Part shown: positions 23,075-33,184 of the stretch, piece by piece
Numbering within the stretch: the first letter of the stretch is position 1
Layout: each line of letters opens with the position of its first letter
Assembly: GCA_033064195.1 (NCBI GenBank)
Contig: JARBJD010000064.1
Location: 62,001-126,000 of the forward strand
Origin: Blattamonas nauphoetae
Taxonomy: Eukaryota; Preaxostyla; Oxymonadida
Direction of reading: 5' to 3'
Length of the DNA stretch: 64,000 bases
Translations under genes and position numbers: made by a program
Notes under the pieces: model-generated
Told to the model about the DNA's origin: nothing
The model's input: the letters and a program-made list of their open reading frames with translations, nothing else
Databases searched by the model: none

Positions 23075-26000
23075 GGGTAGGTCTAGACTCAGATCTGAAA
23101 AAGTCTAGACGCAGATCTGCAGATCGGTCTAGGCGCAGATCTGAAAGTCTACACGCAGATCTGCAAGAAAACTCGTTCTTTTCGAATCTTTACCACTTTT
23201 TATTCAACGAACACCTCAATCTCGACATCATTTCCATTTTTTTGCTCATTTCTTATTTTCTGACATTATTCCATTCTGGCTTCAATGTGGTCAAAGAGAT
23301 CCTGGGTTGATCTCGTTCATTTCCTTCCAATTAAAGCTTCTTTCAATGAGATACCCTTCCGCACATTCGTCCGGAATGTTGTCGTCTGGTTCACGAGCAT
23401 ATTTCCCTCCCAACTCTCCGTCTTCTCCACACCGCCAGCATCTCATTTTCCACTGCACTGCGCTTAACTACGACAAAGGCAAACACCCACTCTATGGTAG
23501 ACTAATCCCAGATATGAGCGCGCCTCAAGTGGAAACATCGATTGCAAACAGCAGCTTCACCAGAATGAACGACGACAAACCAACTTTCACCTGAACTACA
23601 TATTGCCACGAGATGATCTTCCCTTCTGACAGTTTTGATTCACGGACAACGACAACTACAACAATATTGGTCACACGATGCATTTTCAGGAATATAAATG
23701 CCCAATAGGGGCGGGATGGGGGAGCACTCTGTTTCAAGGACAGGGACACTGTAATGGTGACCCACTGCACCTTCACCAACTGCAGAACGAATGCAGACGC
23801 AGGGGCATTTGGGTATTATACATGAAACACGTACTATCACGCTTTCAACAACCATACGGATTGTCAAGCAGATGGATGGGCCGGCGGTGTTGTGATGGAT
23901 AGAGGGGATATTCTTGCCACAAACCGTGATTTTTATTACACAAACTGCACCGAAACAAAACCAGCCGAGATATATAACGGCGCTGGGCTTCATTTGAACC
24001 AGGCGAACAATACCCGATACATTTCCAACTGTTGGTTCGAAAAATGCAGCTCCGGAGGTGAAGGGGGTGGATTAGCTCTCCTAAATGACAAAGATACCAC
24101 AGTGATCAGTTGCATATTCACCAAAAACAAGGCAAAACATCGAGCGCATCGATCATGCTCTTGGAGCAAGCACCAGATACAAAAAACCAAATTAGAGTGA
24201 ATTACTGTCTTTTCCACAAAAATGTGGGATACGACCAAGGAAATGACGTGTCCCTGACAGCAAGCTGGTTCGAAGATGGGGTCGACCGATTGCTGATCTT
24301 CACGGATTGCTGGACCGTGTCACCTGAACCCAGAGTGGGCCGAAAGAATGTGACTTGGGACGGAGTGGACAAACCTTTGTGTTCGCTGATCCACTACCCG
24401 GAAAAGGTGACAGCGAGCCACGACGGGACGGACAACATGAAATGGTGCTGGGCAAACATCCACAAATGCAGAATAGTCGCTTTCTCGCTCGACGTGACGG
24501 AGTACGTTAATGTGACGCATCTGCTGATCGAAGAGGGTGGATAATCGGGCAGATTGGGTGGTCTTGACGAACAACATCACTCTTTCGGCTCTGACGCATG
24601 TTCCATCGGAAACAGCGGAATTCATCGAAGTTGAAGATTCAGCTCTGACACAGCTCTGCTTGCGTATCTTGTCCCGATTGAGCTGGAAGTGGCTTTTCAA
24701 AAGACTCCTGGATATGATGTTGGGAAGTGTGGCCAGTACGAACTGTTCTGCAAGTCTTTCCAACAATCGCTTGTTCGTGTTGTGAACAACGTCGCCAAAA
24801 TCATATTTTATTCGTATGTCGAGCTGGGATTCGATGCGATCATGCCGAAACCACTGACAATCACATCTCGAACCCATCCGGGTGAAGTGAGTGTCCTTTC
24901 GAGTGGACGATTTGTGCAAAGTCGCGCGGGAACCACCACACTCGACACGATCCATTTCTCTCTCCCAGCTACTTCAACGCGTACTGAGCTGTTCTTGTGA
25001 CGAGTGGGAAACTGAACGTGAAATCGTGCTCGCTTTCGTCTGTTTCGGGAACGATTCCGTTCGGAGTGCTGAATGTGACGGGAGGAAGTGTGGAACTGTT
25101 GTCGTTGACTCTTTCTACACAAACAATCTCGACTATCCCGTTTTCTTTTGATGGGACGACCCAAACAAGTCTGACTTCGCTCTCCCTGACCGACACAAAT
25201 ACACCATCCAACGAATTGATGAAGATTGTCGGAGCGATGCAATCATCTCTATGCAGAATCAATTTGCTCCAATCTGTTCGTGGTCGTCTGGAGCACTCTC
25301 GTTCACAACATGCACAGCCGCAATGATCTCCACCCGACTCGCTGGACTGACAAATGGAGGGATTGTTGTGATTGGAGCGACCGTCACACTGTCTCAATGC
25401 ACATTCCAGCAGAATGGAAAGACCCCAACCGACGCAGACTTCCCGTCGCTTCAAAGAAACATTGTGTCCAGTGGCGGAGAAAGCGTGACAGTTAGTTCGG
25501 CTCCTGGAGGAGATGGTGTTGATCCTGACTCCCATTTCTGGATTTCAGAAGGCGACTGCGCTGTGACGCTTCCGAATCCACAGTCGAACACGCCGTTCGT
25601 CACTCCAACACTTTCAGATGATGTTTATTCAGCCAACGACACCCATCTCACCCCTTCAACCCCAACACCCACCGACCCAACACCAGATCCACCCCCAACT
25701 GACCCAACTGATCCCCCATCTCCACCTGTTGACCCAGTCGACCCAAAGGACCCAGCAGAAGGCGGGCTGAAGTTCCCGATGTGGCTGATTGGGATGATTG
25801 TTGGTGCCCTCGTCGCAGCTGTCGCTGTCGTCGTTGTTGTGTTTGTCGTTCGTCGCAACTCGCGCTGGAAGCGTTGGAGGGCGATCCGATGGACTTTGGA
25901 GGGGATGGAATCCGTCGAAAAGTCATCTGATTGATCAATGACAGCAAAATGTTGGACCCTACCTTCTTTCTATTTGTGATCATACCCCTTTTTCCATTTT

Positions 26001-26214
26001 CAACTCGACCAGAATCCCGTCTCATTAATAACTCTCTTCTTTTGACCCGAAACTATTATTTCATCATTTCACATCATTTATTCTTCTCAATCGGTTCTAT
26101 AAAGTGTTGTATCAACGAAAGAAATGAGATCTGCGTGTAGACTTTCAGATCTGCGCCTAGACCGATCTGCAGATCTGCGTCTAGACTTTTTCAGATCTGA
26201 GCCTAGACCTACCC
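23075..26214. mobile_element. 3.1-kb MULE-type element carrying a surface-protein gene
   Basis: 88-bp terminal inverted repeats (23075-23162 and 26127-26214), starting GGGTAGGTCTAG, differ at one position and contain four spaced CAGATCTG-type motifs. The 9-bp CATTCGAAC is duplicated at 23066-23074 and 26215-26223. A 9-bp duplication with GGG ends fits Mutator-like elements. No transposase is recognisable inside; the cargo is a broken β-helix surface gene on the plus strand. It is inserted in the juxtamembrane coding region of a receptor of the same broad family, in opposite transcriptional orientation. Confidence 0.88.
23300..25934 (+). pseudogene. β-helix surface protein with C-terminal membrane span (cargo of the MULE-type element)
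   Basis: Successive plus-strand frames carry parts of one protein in the expected order: NYDKGKHPLYGRLIPDMSAP (~23465), CTFTNC (~23770), a clear coil NTRYISNCWFEKCSSGGEGG (~24010-24070), LEQAPDTKNQIRVNYCLFHK (~24160-24225), SGKLNVKSCSLSSVSG (~25005) and GGDGVDPDSHFWISEGDCAV (~25510-25560). A Pro/Thr/Asp-rich stalk and a membrane helix (LIGMIVGALVAAVAVVVVVF) follow, with a short basic tail ending at 25934. At least four or five frame changes separate the pieces, so it is not a working gene. The end resembles the pre-membrane part of other surface genes here. Confidence 0.65.
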
Positions 26215-28966
26215 CATTCGAACAATCTCCTCCAACCTCCTCCACTTTCTCCAGCTCCACTGGTTCTTGCTCTTCCATCTCCTTCAGCGATGTCTCTGCT
26301 ATGTTCTTCCGGCGACGAAGGAGAACGATGATGACGATGGCGAGGAGCAGAGCGATCAGCAGGCACACAACGAGAGGAATCAGCCAGCTCAGAAGTGTCT
26401 TCATCTCTTTCGACAATGCTTTCTTCCCATCTGGATTTGGTTCAGGGTCTTCAGGTTCCGTGGGGGGCACAAATGATGATTCTGGGATGTGGAATGAGAT
26501 TGTGTCGCTCATCACAACTGGTGTCGATGAACTTCCTGGTGTGGCGACAATTGACTTGATTGTGTACGTCGTGTCATCTGTCAGCACTCTCTCATCACCA
26601 ACCACAACAAACTCCTCTGTCTCACTTGTCGTTCCTGCTGATTCCATCACAACTGTGAACGTCACATCCTTCCCCCTCTCCTCCACAACGAAATCGTACG
26701 ATCCACTCACAACTCTGTCGAAGACGAGCAGGAGGAAGGCGAATCGCTGGTCAGACTTCCAAATGTGCGCTGACACATCAGTCAACGTCGAGAAGGGGGG
26801 AATGGTGTCGGCGGGAGTGGTGAATGTGATTGGGTGTGGGAGTCTCACGTCATCCTCGGCCTGTCCATCCAGATCCATCCACACCACTCTCTGAACTTCG
26901 TATTCTGTCGACCATTCCAGAGTCACTTCTGAGTTTGATGAAGACAGAGATGCCGTTCCTGTCAGAGTCGTCGAGTCTGAGCGAATCAGTGTGATGTTCC
27001 ATTCTGTCTCTTCCTTCCCAACCAGCATCCAATAACTCCCTTCCGACAAACTCACTCCCCTCAACACAATCTCTGTTGTGTTCCAAGCTTTCAGAGTGCT
27101 AGCAGCTGTCCAAATTGTTGGTAATGGGAAGAAATTGGTTGCGAATGAAGTTGTTCGATTGGTGTATGTCGTGTCGTCGGGAAGAATCCCATTCGCTCCA
27201 GATGAAACCACAGCTGTTCCGATTCTCGACTCTTTCGTTGGTTCGCCAAACACCACATACACCAGTCGAGGAACATTCGATCCATCCAGCAGCACTCCCA
27301 TCGTTCCCTTGATTGCTTCTTCAGTCTCGACTGTCACTGTCGCAACGCTTCCATCGAACGACACATCCACAGACTTGATTGTGGGTGAGGTGACCTGTGG
27401 GACGAGAGTGCTGTCAAATGTGTCGATATCTTCGAAATAGACATTCGGTATCGCCGACGTGGAGTCGCAGTTTTCGAACATGTCAGATGTGATTTCAACT
27501 GTGACACCGTTGCCCCACCAATAGATGTCATTTCCGTGCTGGTTAAAATCAGTGGAAGAGCATTCCCTGAACTGCACGAACGAGACGGACAGAGCTGGCA
27601 ATTTCGAAAAGGCGATCCCACCGCCCATCTCAGCCGAGCATTCAACGAAGGCACAATTGGAGATGGAGACCATGCTATCACTATATATGGACAAGGCACC
27701 ACCGTACATTGCAGTGGATTGTTCGAAAAAGCAGCTGTCAATCGAAATTGATGATGGGAACAGAAAACTAACACTCCCCCCAGCACCTATGCTTGAACAT
27801 TCAGTGAACGAGGAGTCAGAGACGGAGAACGGATGTGCATTGGAAGCGAAACTGGCGAAACCAATTGCTCCTCCACCATCCTCACCATATCGCCGCATGG
27901 ATGAGCATGTGTGGAAGAAGCAGGTGTTGACTGTGAGGGACGATGATGTGTAGCAGAGGAGGATCGCTGCTCCACCGACAAGAGATCCTGAACTTGATTC
28001 CACCGACATCTCGCTGAACGTGCAAAGAGTGAACGAGACAGATGTGACATCTGACGACACAAGGACGAACCGACTTGGATCGGAGGTTTGTGTTCGGTTT
28101 TCGAATGAGAAGTGTAAGTCTTCGTTTCTGTCGCGGATGCACGATGAGAACGAGGTGTTCAGACAAACCACATTCCCTCCCATGTTCGGCGACATCATTC
28201 CTGTCCCACTGTCGTGGTTCGTGCAACACGACACACAACTCCCAACCACCAACTGAGAAACTTCACTCCCGAACGTCTGTTTCGTTGGTGTGAATGTAGA
28301 CGAAGATGAGACATTCACAAGATTGCTGGACACCAGACTCGTCTCCACGGACATCCCGCGCAACAACACATCGTCACTGTCGAACCAGAAAAGAGGGCCA
28401 GTTCCAACCACAAAGTGCGAATTCTTCATCAAAAGTCCAACTCCAGAAATCAAAATACTTTCATCTGATTCGTTCTCTCCTCTCCCATCTTCCTTCATTG
28501 TTTCCATTCCAACATCAATCCCACGTCCATCCCAACTTCGACAAACAAGTGGAAGGACGAGATTTGACTCACATTTGTGAGTGCTTCCAACAATCCAGAT
28601 CGAGCTCCCGCGTCCATTCAAATCACTTCCAACAACAATCGGCGAGCATTCCATGTTCGAAACGATCTCGCTTCCCTCAATCCCAAAATCCGACGACGAA
28701 ACCACACACCCACACCATCCCGACTCTGAAACATCCACAATCCACCATCGAATCCACAGCGTGCTGTTCATCACTGAAAACAAACACTTAGGCCCTTCCC
28801 TCCCAATTTCACATGAATCCACTCCATCTGTCGGAACATCTCCAATCGATGATCGTCCAGATTCCAAAGGCCCAGACAGTCGAGTCATGTTTCCACGCAA
28901 CTCCATCCATGTCGACTCAATCCCAAACGATTCCGCCCAAAACCATCCCGATTCGAACTCCATCAC
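26087..28966 (-). CDS. Ectodomain and membrane span of the interrupted receptor
   Basis: A continuous 959-residue frame lies between the two insertions. It contains β-helix coils such as SFTLCTFSEMSVESSSGSLV and SVSDSSFTECSSIGAGG, then Ig- or fibronectin-like Thr/Val-rich sequence, a Pro/Glu stalk (VPPTEPEDPEPNPD), and a membrane helix (SWLIPLVVCLLIALLLAI) followed by LRRRK. Beyond codon GDCSNG the frame leaves the host gene and runs through the transposon's terminal repeat, which is open and adds an Arg/Ser-rich tail (KKSRRRSADRSRRRSES) and 15 more residues before a stop. If transcribed, the product would lack its signal peptide (cut off by the upstream MITE) and its kinase-like tail. Confidence 0.75.
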   Translation of the reverse strand: MMEFESGWFWAESFGIESTWMELRGNMTRLSGPLESGRSSIGDVPTDGVDSCEIGREGPKCLFSVMNSTLWIRWWIVDVSESGWCGCVVSSSDFGIEGSEIVSNMECSPIVVGSDLNGRGSSIWIVGSTHKCESNLVLPLVCRSWDGRGIDVGMETMKEDGRGENESDESILISGVGLLMKNSHFVVGTGPLFWFDSDDVLLRGMSVETSLVSSNLVNVSSSSTFTPTKQTFGSEVSQLVVGSCVSCCTNHDSGTGMMSPNMGGNVVCLNTSFSSCIRDRNEDLHFSFENRTQTSDPSRFVLVSSDVTSVSFTLCTFSEMSVESSSGSLVGGAAILLCYTSSSLTVNTCFFHTCSSMRRYGEDGGGAIGFASFASNAHPFSVSDSSFTECSSIGAGGSVSFLFPSSISIDSCFFEQSTAMYGGALSIYSDSMVSISNCAFVECSAEMGGGIAFSKLPALSVSFVQFRECSSTDFNQHGNDIYWWGNGVTVEITSDMFENCDSTSAIPNVYFEDIDTFDSTLVPQVTSPTIKSVDVSFDGSVATVTVETEEAIKGTMGVLLDGSNVPRLVYVVFGEPTKESRIGTAVVSSGANGILPDDTTYTNRTTSFATNFFPLPTIWTAASTLKAWNTTEIVLRGVSLSEGSYWMLVGKEETEWNITLIRSDSTTLTGTASLSSSNSEVTLEWSTEYEVQRVVWMDLDGQAEDDVRLPHPITFTTPADTIPPFSTLTDVSAHIWKSDQRFAFLLLVFDRVVSGSYDFVVEERGKDVTFTVVMESAGTTSETEEFVVVGDERVLTDDTTYTIKSIVATPGSSSTPVVMSDTISFHIPESSFVPPTEPEDPEPNPDGKKALSKEMKTLLSWLIPLVVCLLIALLLAIVIIVLLRRRKNIAETSLKEMEEQEPVELEKVEEVGGDCSNGVGLGSDLKKSRRRSADRSRRRSESLHADLISFVDTTLYRTD

Positions 28967-29290
28967 CAGGGATCTGAGTAGGTCTGTAGATTACTGCATA
29001 AGGTGTGATCATGGATCAGACCTCACGAAACTGAGGGTCTGATCCGTTTCCTAATTAGGAGTATCGATTTTCCTCATTTTCCATTTTCTCACTTCATTTT
29101 CTTCATCGGATCGGTTCAACTCAAGCAATAAACTATAAATGATGACCAGATAGCCTCTCAAATGGTCGATTAGACTCATTTCACAGTTTGTTTCGAAAGA
29201 AAACTCTCTATTTGTGAAACACTTTGTAAACAAAAAAAATTATGTCTGATCAATGGAGGTCTGATCGATCAGATCCGTCTCAGGTCCCTG
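28967..29290. mobile_element. 324-bp hAT-type MITE in the receptor's N-terminal coding region
   Basis: Ends CAGGGATCTGAG and, inverted, CAGGGACCTGAG. The 8-bp TCCATCAC is duplicated at 28959-28966 and 29291-29298. CAGGG ends with an 8-bp duplication are characteristic of hAT elements. The interior repeats GATCAGACCTC and GGTCTGATC motifs near both ends. It separates the signal peptide from the ectodomain; the reading frame matches exactly on both sides. Confidence 0.85.
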
Positions 29291-29559
29291 TCCATCACCC
29301 TTTCTTCACTATTCCACCCATTCCACTTTCCCGACGATTTCTCAGCAAACACACTTTTCAAATCCCTGCAGACAGCATCCGTTGAGTGGAGGATGTGAAA
29401 CAGCGCGAGAACCGTGATCATCTTAAACTGAACGATTCTGGAACGACGATGGGGAAGTGATCAAGAGAGTATGATCCCTTAGTTTGTGCCGAGTGGAACG
29501 TGTTTCGATGACGAAAGGACCTAAGCTTGTAGTTCGGGACAACGAAAGTTTTCACTATT

Positions 29560-30112
29560 CTGTCATCTTTTCATTCACTCGTTCTGGCTTCTTCATTCGT
29601 TGCGCCCCAATTCTTCGAAAGATCCCACACAACACGAATCCAAGAGGATCTCACTTCCATTTCCTCAATATTATTCGATATTGTTGCTGGGAACGCCTTC
29701 CTGATCACAAAAATCATCTTCGATGTTTCGGAGTTGACTCATTCGAGACAATCCGCCAGATTCGTTTTGAACAGCGACCCACAGGAATCGTCCATCCTCA
29801 TAAAACTGCTGATCCTCTTTCTTAATATGGGTGCTCCACAACACAAAGTCTGATTCTTCAACCGACCAGTGTCATTTTCAGCTGGATACTCTTCTCGGTC
29901 AGTGCAGAAGTTCCGATTCACTTGTGCGAACACGATCTTTGGTTATTCCGCTCAGACTGTGTGAAGAAGCGTTGGTTGATGAGTTGGAAGCATTCTGTTT
30001 TGGGGAACCTTGTCGTCTCACAGAAGTCACGACGCTGCTGCAGACGTACTTCACGTCTCTGTATCGTCTTGCTGCGATTCTTCGAAGACGATGATGACAC
30101 TGGTGCGTTTTA
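29560..30112 (+). CDS. Hypothetical helical-repeat protein fragment
   Basis: A plus frame near 29590-29830 reads SFVAPQFFERSHTTRIQEDL, DIVAGNAFLITKIIFDVSEL and SSILIKLLILFLNM. A second frame from about 29875 reads QLDTLLGQCRSSDSLVRTRS, DELEAFCFGEPCRL and TYFTSLYRLAAILRRR, then stops near 30092. A 39-nt GTGCTC...CCGACCAG intron could lie between them, though the phase does not work out cleanly. The helical spacing suggests the ARM-like family. The start is uncertain and the 5' part may be missing. Confidence 0.4.
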
Positions 30113-30819
30113 ATGTGATCATCTGAGTAATTGTGTGTTTTTTTGTTGGTTTTGTTCCGAATTTCATCTTGTCGGACGAATTTCCCTTCAAAAGGGAGAA
30201 ATTATGGCAAGATGTACCTTTAGGGGACCTACTAAAATTCCACAAATAAGGACTATTAGAGAAATTTTCTAGGAAATTCTGGATATTCTTGTAATGAGAG
30301 AACCGAAAATTGAGTTTTTCCAAGATATGTTTTCTAGAGAAACCAGTAGATCACGAAAGGAAACAGTCAGGATCTCTTTCAAACAAGTTTCAATACTCTT
30401 CTTTGGACATCTATTCATTCAAAAACACACTTATGAACTTACTAGGAAACAATAAAGTGTACATAATTCCCACTTCAGAATTGATGATTTGATCCGTCCC
30501 ATATTTTTGATTATTTCACTAGATTTTCACAGAAATTTATCGAGATACTAGAGACCTATTTATTCTAAAATATAATCCAAAAAATGTTTTTAGGGTATGC
30601 CACAAAACCCCTGAAATCCACATAAATCAAACGTCCACGAAAAAGTGAAAGATCAAGTGAAGGGATATCCATCCTTGCAGTGATAGCCTGTGCAAACACC
30701 TGTGGGAGGAGATGAAGGTTAATCTTTATGAGTTGATCAATGGGAAAAAAGTGTTTAATGGGCAACTGTTGAAACTCGTTTAAGCTCATTACTCATTTCT
30801 TTTTCTCGTTATCACGATT

Positions 30820-31420
30820 TCATAAGAAATAATACGATAAAACGAAGGAAAACGACGAATTGGCGATATAAAAAGCTGATCTCTCCTGATCATTACAATC
30901 TCTCAACTCCGCCATGTATGGTTTGAGATGACGAGCAAGGATGGTTAAGGCCGTTTTCGCAACCTCGAGGAAATTGATCGCTCTGATTTCGGTTGCGAAG
31001 AATGAACAAAACGAGGAATCAATGCTTGTGGTTTCACGAACGTCGAGCTGGCTGAGACAATCTTTCTTCAACTGTATATTTGAAAAAAGAATCTGAGAAT
31101 AAAAGATACAATGAATAGAGGATAGGACAGACCTCGAGAGGATGCTATCTTGATATCGATCAGGGTACATCATGATCTGAGAGAAAACAACAATACAATG
31201 AACTGACTGAGATAAAAATGATATTGAACACAATGGAAAAAAAGTTCAAAATGAATCACTCATACCATTTTGTTGTTTGATCTGTAGTTGTCTCTGGCAA
31301 TCGAGTTAAGTTCATTCGTGAGAGTTAAAGAGGAGTGATGCGAAGTAAAGCTGAAATCGAGAGAGATGAATGCATGAGGAAGCGACAAAGAGCATACCGA
31401 GAGACAAGTGAGGTCTGAAC
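30820..31420 (-). CDS. Small multi-exon gene of unknown function inside the Harbinger-like element
   Basis: Minus-strand pieces with intron-like spacers: SSLTLTNELNSIARDNYRSN (~31330-31270), MMYPDRYQDSILS (~31180-31140), and a final frame ending near 30822 containing IRAINFLEVAKTALTILARH. Candidate introns carry clear 3' ends (TTTATTCTCAG, TTTTCTCTCAG), but I could not make all phases agree. It lies 170 bp inside the left terminal repeat, where an element's own gene might be expected. The family is not recognised. Confidence 0.35.
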
Positions 31421-31430
31421 CTTGTGAGAT

Positions 31431-32440
31431 TCAATGCGTGTGATCGATCTTGCTAATCCTCAAGTGCCTTTCACCCATAATAGGTATCTTTTCATCAATT
31501 TTCCTCCACATGGTGATGAATGAAGGAGAAAGATGAAGGATGGGTGGTTGAAAAGCGGGGTTTGATCTGTCTCCTCCATTCATCACAAACCCTTCATCTG
31601 CGTCCGTCAACGAGACAATCGACGATGGAGGAATACCCAAGTTGTCAAAGTCTTCGATCTTCTCGGGAGGAAGTGAGTCCATCTCGTCTGTTTTGTGAAG
31701 AAGCGACTTTTCATTCTTCTTCTTTTAGGAACGGTGGCGGAGAAGGATGACGATGAAGAGGAGGAGGGAGACACACGCACAGATCACAGGAACCACCCAC
31801 TTCATTGCTTGCTTTGTCAATGCTTTTCGTTCATCCGATCCACTCAATTTCACTCGGAACGACTCTGTCCGACTTCCATCACCAAAAACGAGGCGAGCAT
31901 GCCATTCTGCCTCGACTGCGATGGATGCTGCAATCTCCTTCTGTGGAATGGCGAGTGTGATGGCTGTTTCGGTGAACGAGAGAGTGGACGATTCTGTCAG
32001 TTCGCGGGTGTATTCTCCATTCCTGCCATTGTGTCCTGATCTCTCAAACACTTCCAGGAACAATCCACACGGATGAATGTCGATCCAATCAGGGTAAACG
32101 CGTGCGTTCACGATTTCTTGTCGAACGTGGCTTTCGATGAGGATGTATTGAGAGTCGGAACGAAGAATGGCGAGTGAGAGATTGTTTCTTTTGCTGTCAG
32201 CTGACAATCACTCGAGGAGATCCACGTTGATGCTGTTTCCACTCCATCTCCTCCATTCAGATTGCTAATCTCAATCTCTCCTCCTTCCGAACATCGGATG
32301 TGGAAGGAGGATTGTGTGAATGGGAGACAGGCGTGATCCAACTCATCGACACCGAAACAGTTGTGAAGAGCACTGTCTTCTCGCATCTTCATCAGTGAGC
32401 GATCAACAACGTCTTTCAGTTCCAGCGACGAGTCAATCAA
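31431..32440 (-). pseudogene. C-terminal part of a β-helix receptor with membrane span
   Basis: From 32440 the minus strand reads SSFHIRCSEGGEIEISNLNG and GGDGVETASTWISSSDCQLT, which aligns with the pre-membrane region of the surface gene at 25.5 kb (GGDGVDPDSHFWISEGDC). A second frame (32207-31725) continues with YPDWIDIHPCGLFLEVFERS, a membrane helix (KWVVPVICACVSLLLFIVIL) and LRHRS, then an in-frame TAA. Beyond that stop the same frame goes on with KKKNEKS and LTDADEGFVMNGGD to 31431. One frameshift and one stop show it is broken. The 5' part of the same gene may be the fragments at 35.9-38.0 kb, separated by the nested hAT-like element. Confidence 0.6.
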
Positions 32441-33184
32441 TGTGATCCGGCCAAGCTGAGCGAAGCGAGTAGAGAACTGGTGAACACTTCTGGTTGGTCA
32501 AACTCCACAAGTTATTCGGTTCCGTGATCTCAATATTGTCGTCATCCGACGCAACAGTGAAATAGTCAAGTGACAACAAGAATGTGCCCCTGTGTCTCAT
32601 CTCTTCCCTTTTCGTCCACTTTCCTTTCCCCTACAAACACTGCCACAATCTTCTGATAATTCTCCATTCAACTTGTCTCTTTGCGCGATCGTGCTTCTCT
32701 CTCTTCTATCTCGCCTCCTCCACCACTCCACACAGACTCGCTCTGATCAGTCTTCTTCGCTCACCCTGAACAAACTCTCTCTCGAACGCACTTCCTTTCA
32801 TGTTCTCTCCCGTCTCCTTCAGATGGTTGGAAGTGTGTGTCTCTACGATCAGTCGAGGCCGCGTCGATTCCAACCTCTCCTTCTTCGCCAATCCTTCCGC
32901 TTCCGCTTCTTCTTCACCAGGAACGTCCCAGTCGCTCTCTTCTCTTCTTTGCTCTTCATCCAGCGCAGTTTGGGCATCGAGTTGTTGTTTTGTTTGTTCC
33001 ATGGTTTGACACTCATCCAGCGAGTCTTTACCATTTTCTCGCACCATTTTCGAGTGAATGCACATGGCCTTGGAGTGTACAGACTCAAATTGCATAATCT
33101 ATGCTCTGTCGACTCTTTCTTGCTTTCCAAGACACTTCTCATCTCTCATTTCTTCCTCGTTCCACTCGATCCTTCACTCATTAG

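Larger units (their letters stand above)
22218..29421 (-). pseudogene. Receptor-like pseudokinase gene broken by two transposons
   Basis: Reading the minus strand from ATG 29421 to 29291, then 28958-26215, then 23065-22218, with one copy of each target duplication, gives a single 1240-codon frame without stops or introns. It has a signal peptide (MITVLALFHILHSTDAV), a β-helix ectodomain rich in GG and C-S-S motifs (about residues 40-860), a membrane span near 896-925 and a kinase-like tail from about 960. A 324-bp hAT-type MITE interrupts it after residue 43 and a 3140-bp MULE-type element interrupts the juxtamembrane part. The frame is exact across both duplications, so the insertions look recent. 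The unbroken gene would encode a single-pass surface receptor; it cannot make the full protein now. Confidence 0.85.

Noticed and set aside
26124-26894. 256-codon plus-strand frame opposite the receptor gene
   Set aside because: Antisense shadow of the receptor ectodomain and of the transposon terminal repeat; no independent features.
31725-31740. In-frame TAA as evidence that TAA/TAG encode glutamine (known from one oxymonad)
   Set aside because: The 2331-codon gene at 54737, the pogo transposase and the 1240-codon receptor frame contain no in-frame TAA or TAG and end at normal stops, so the standard code applies; this TAA simply breaks a pseudogene.
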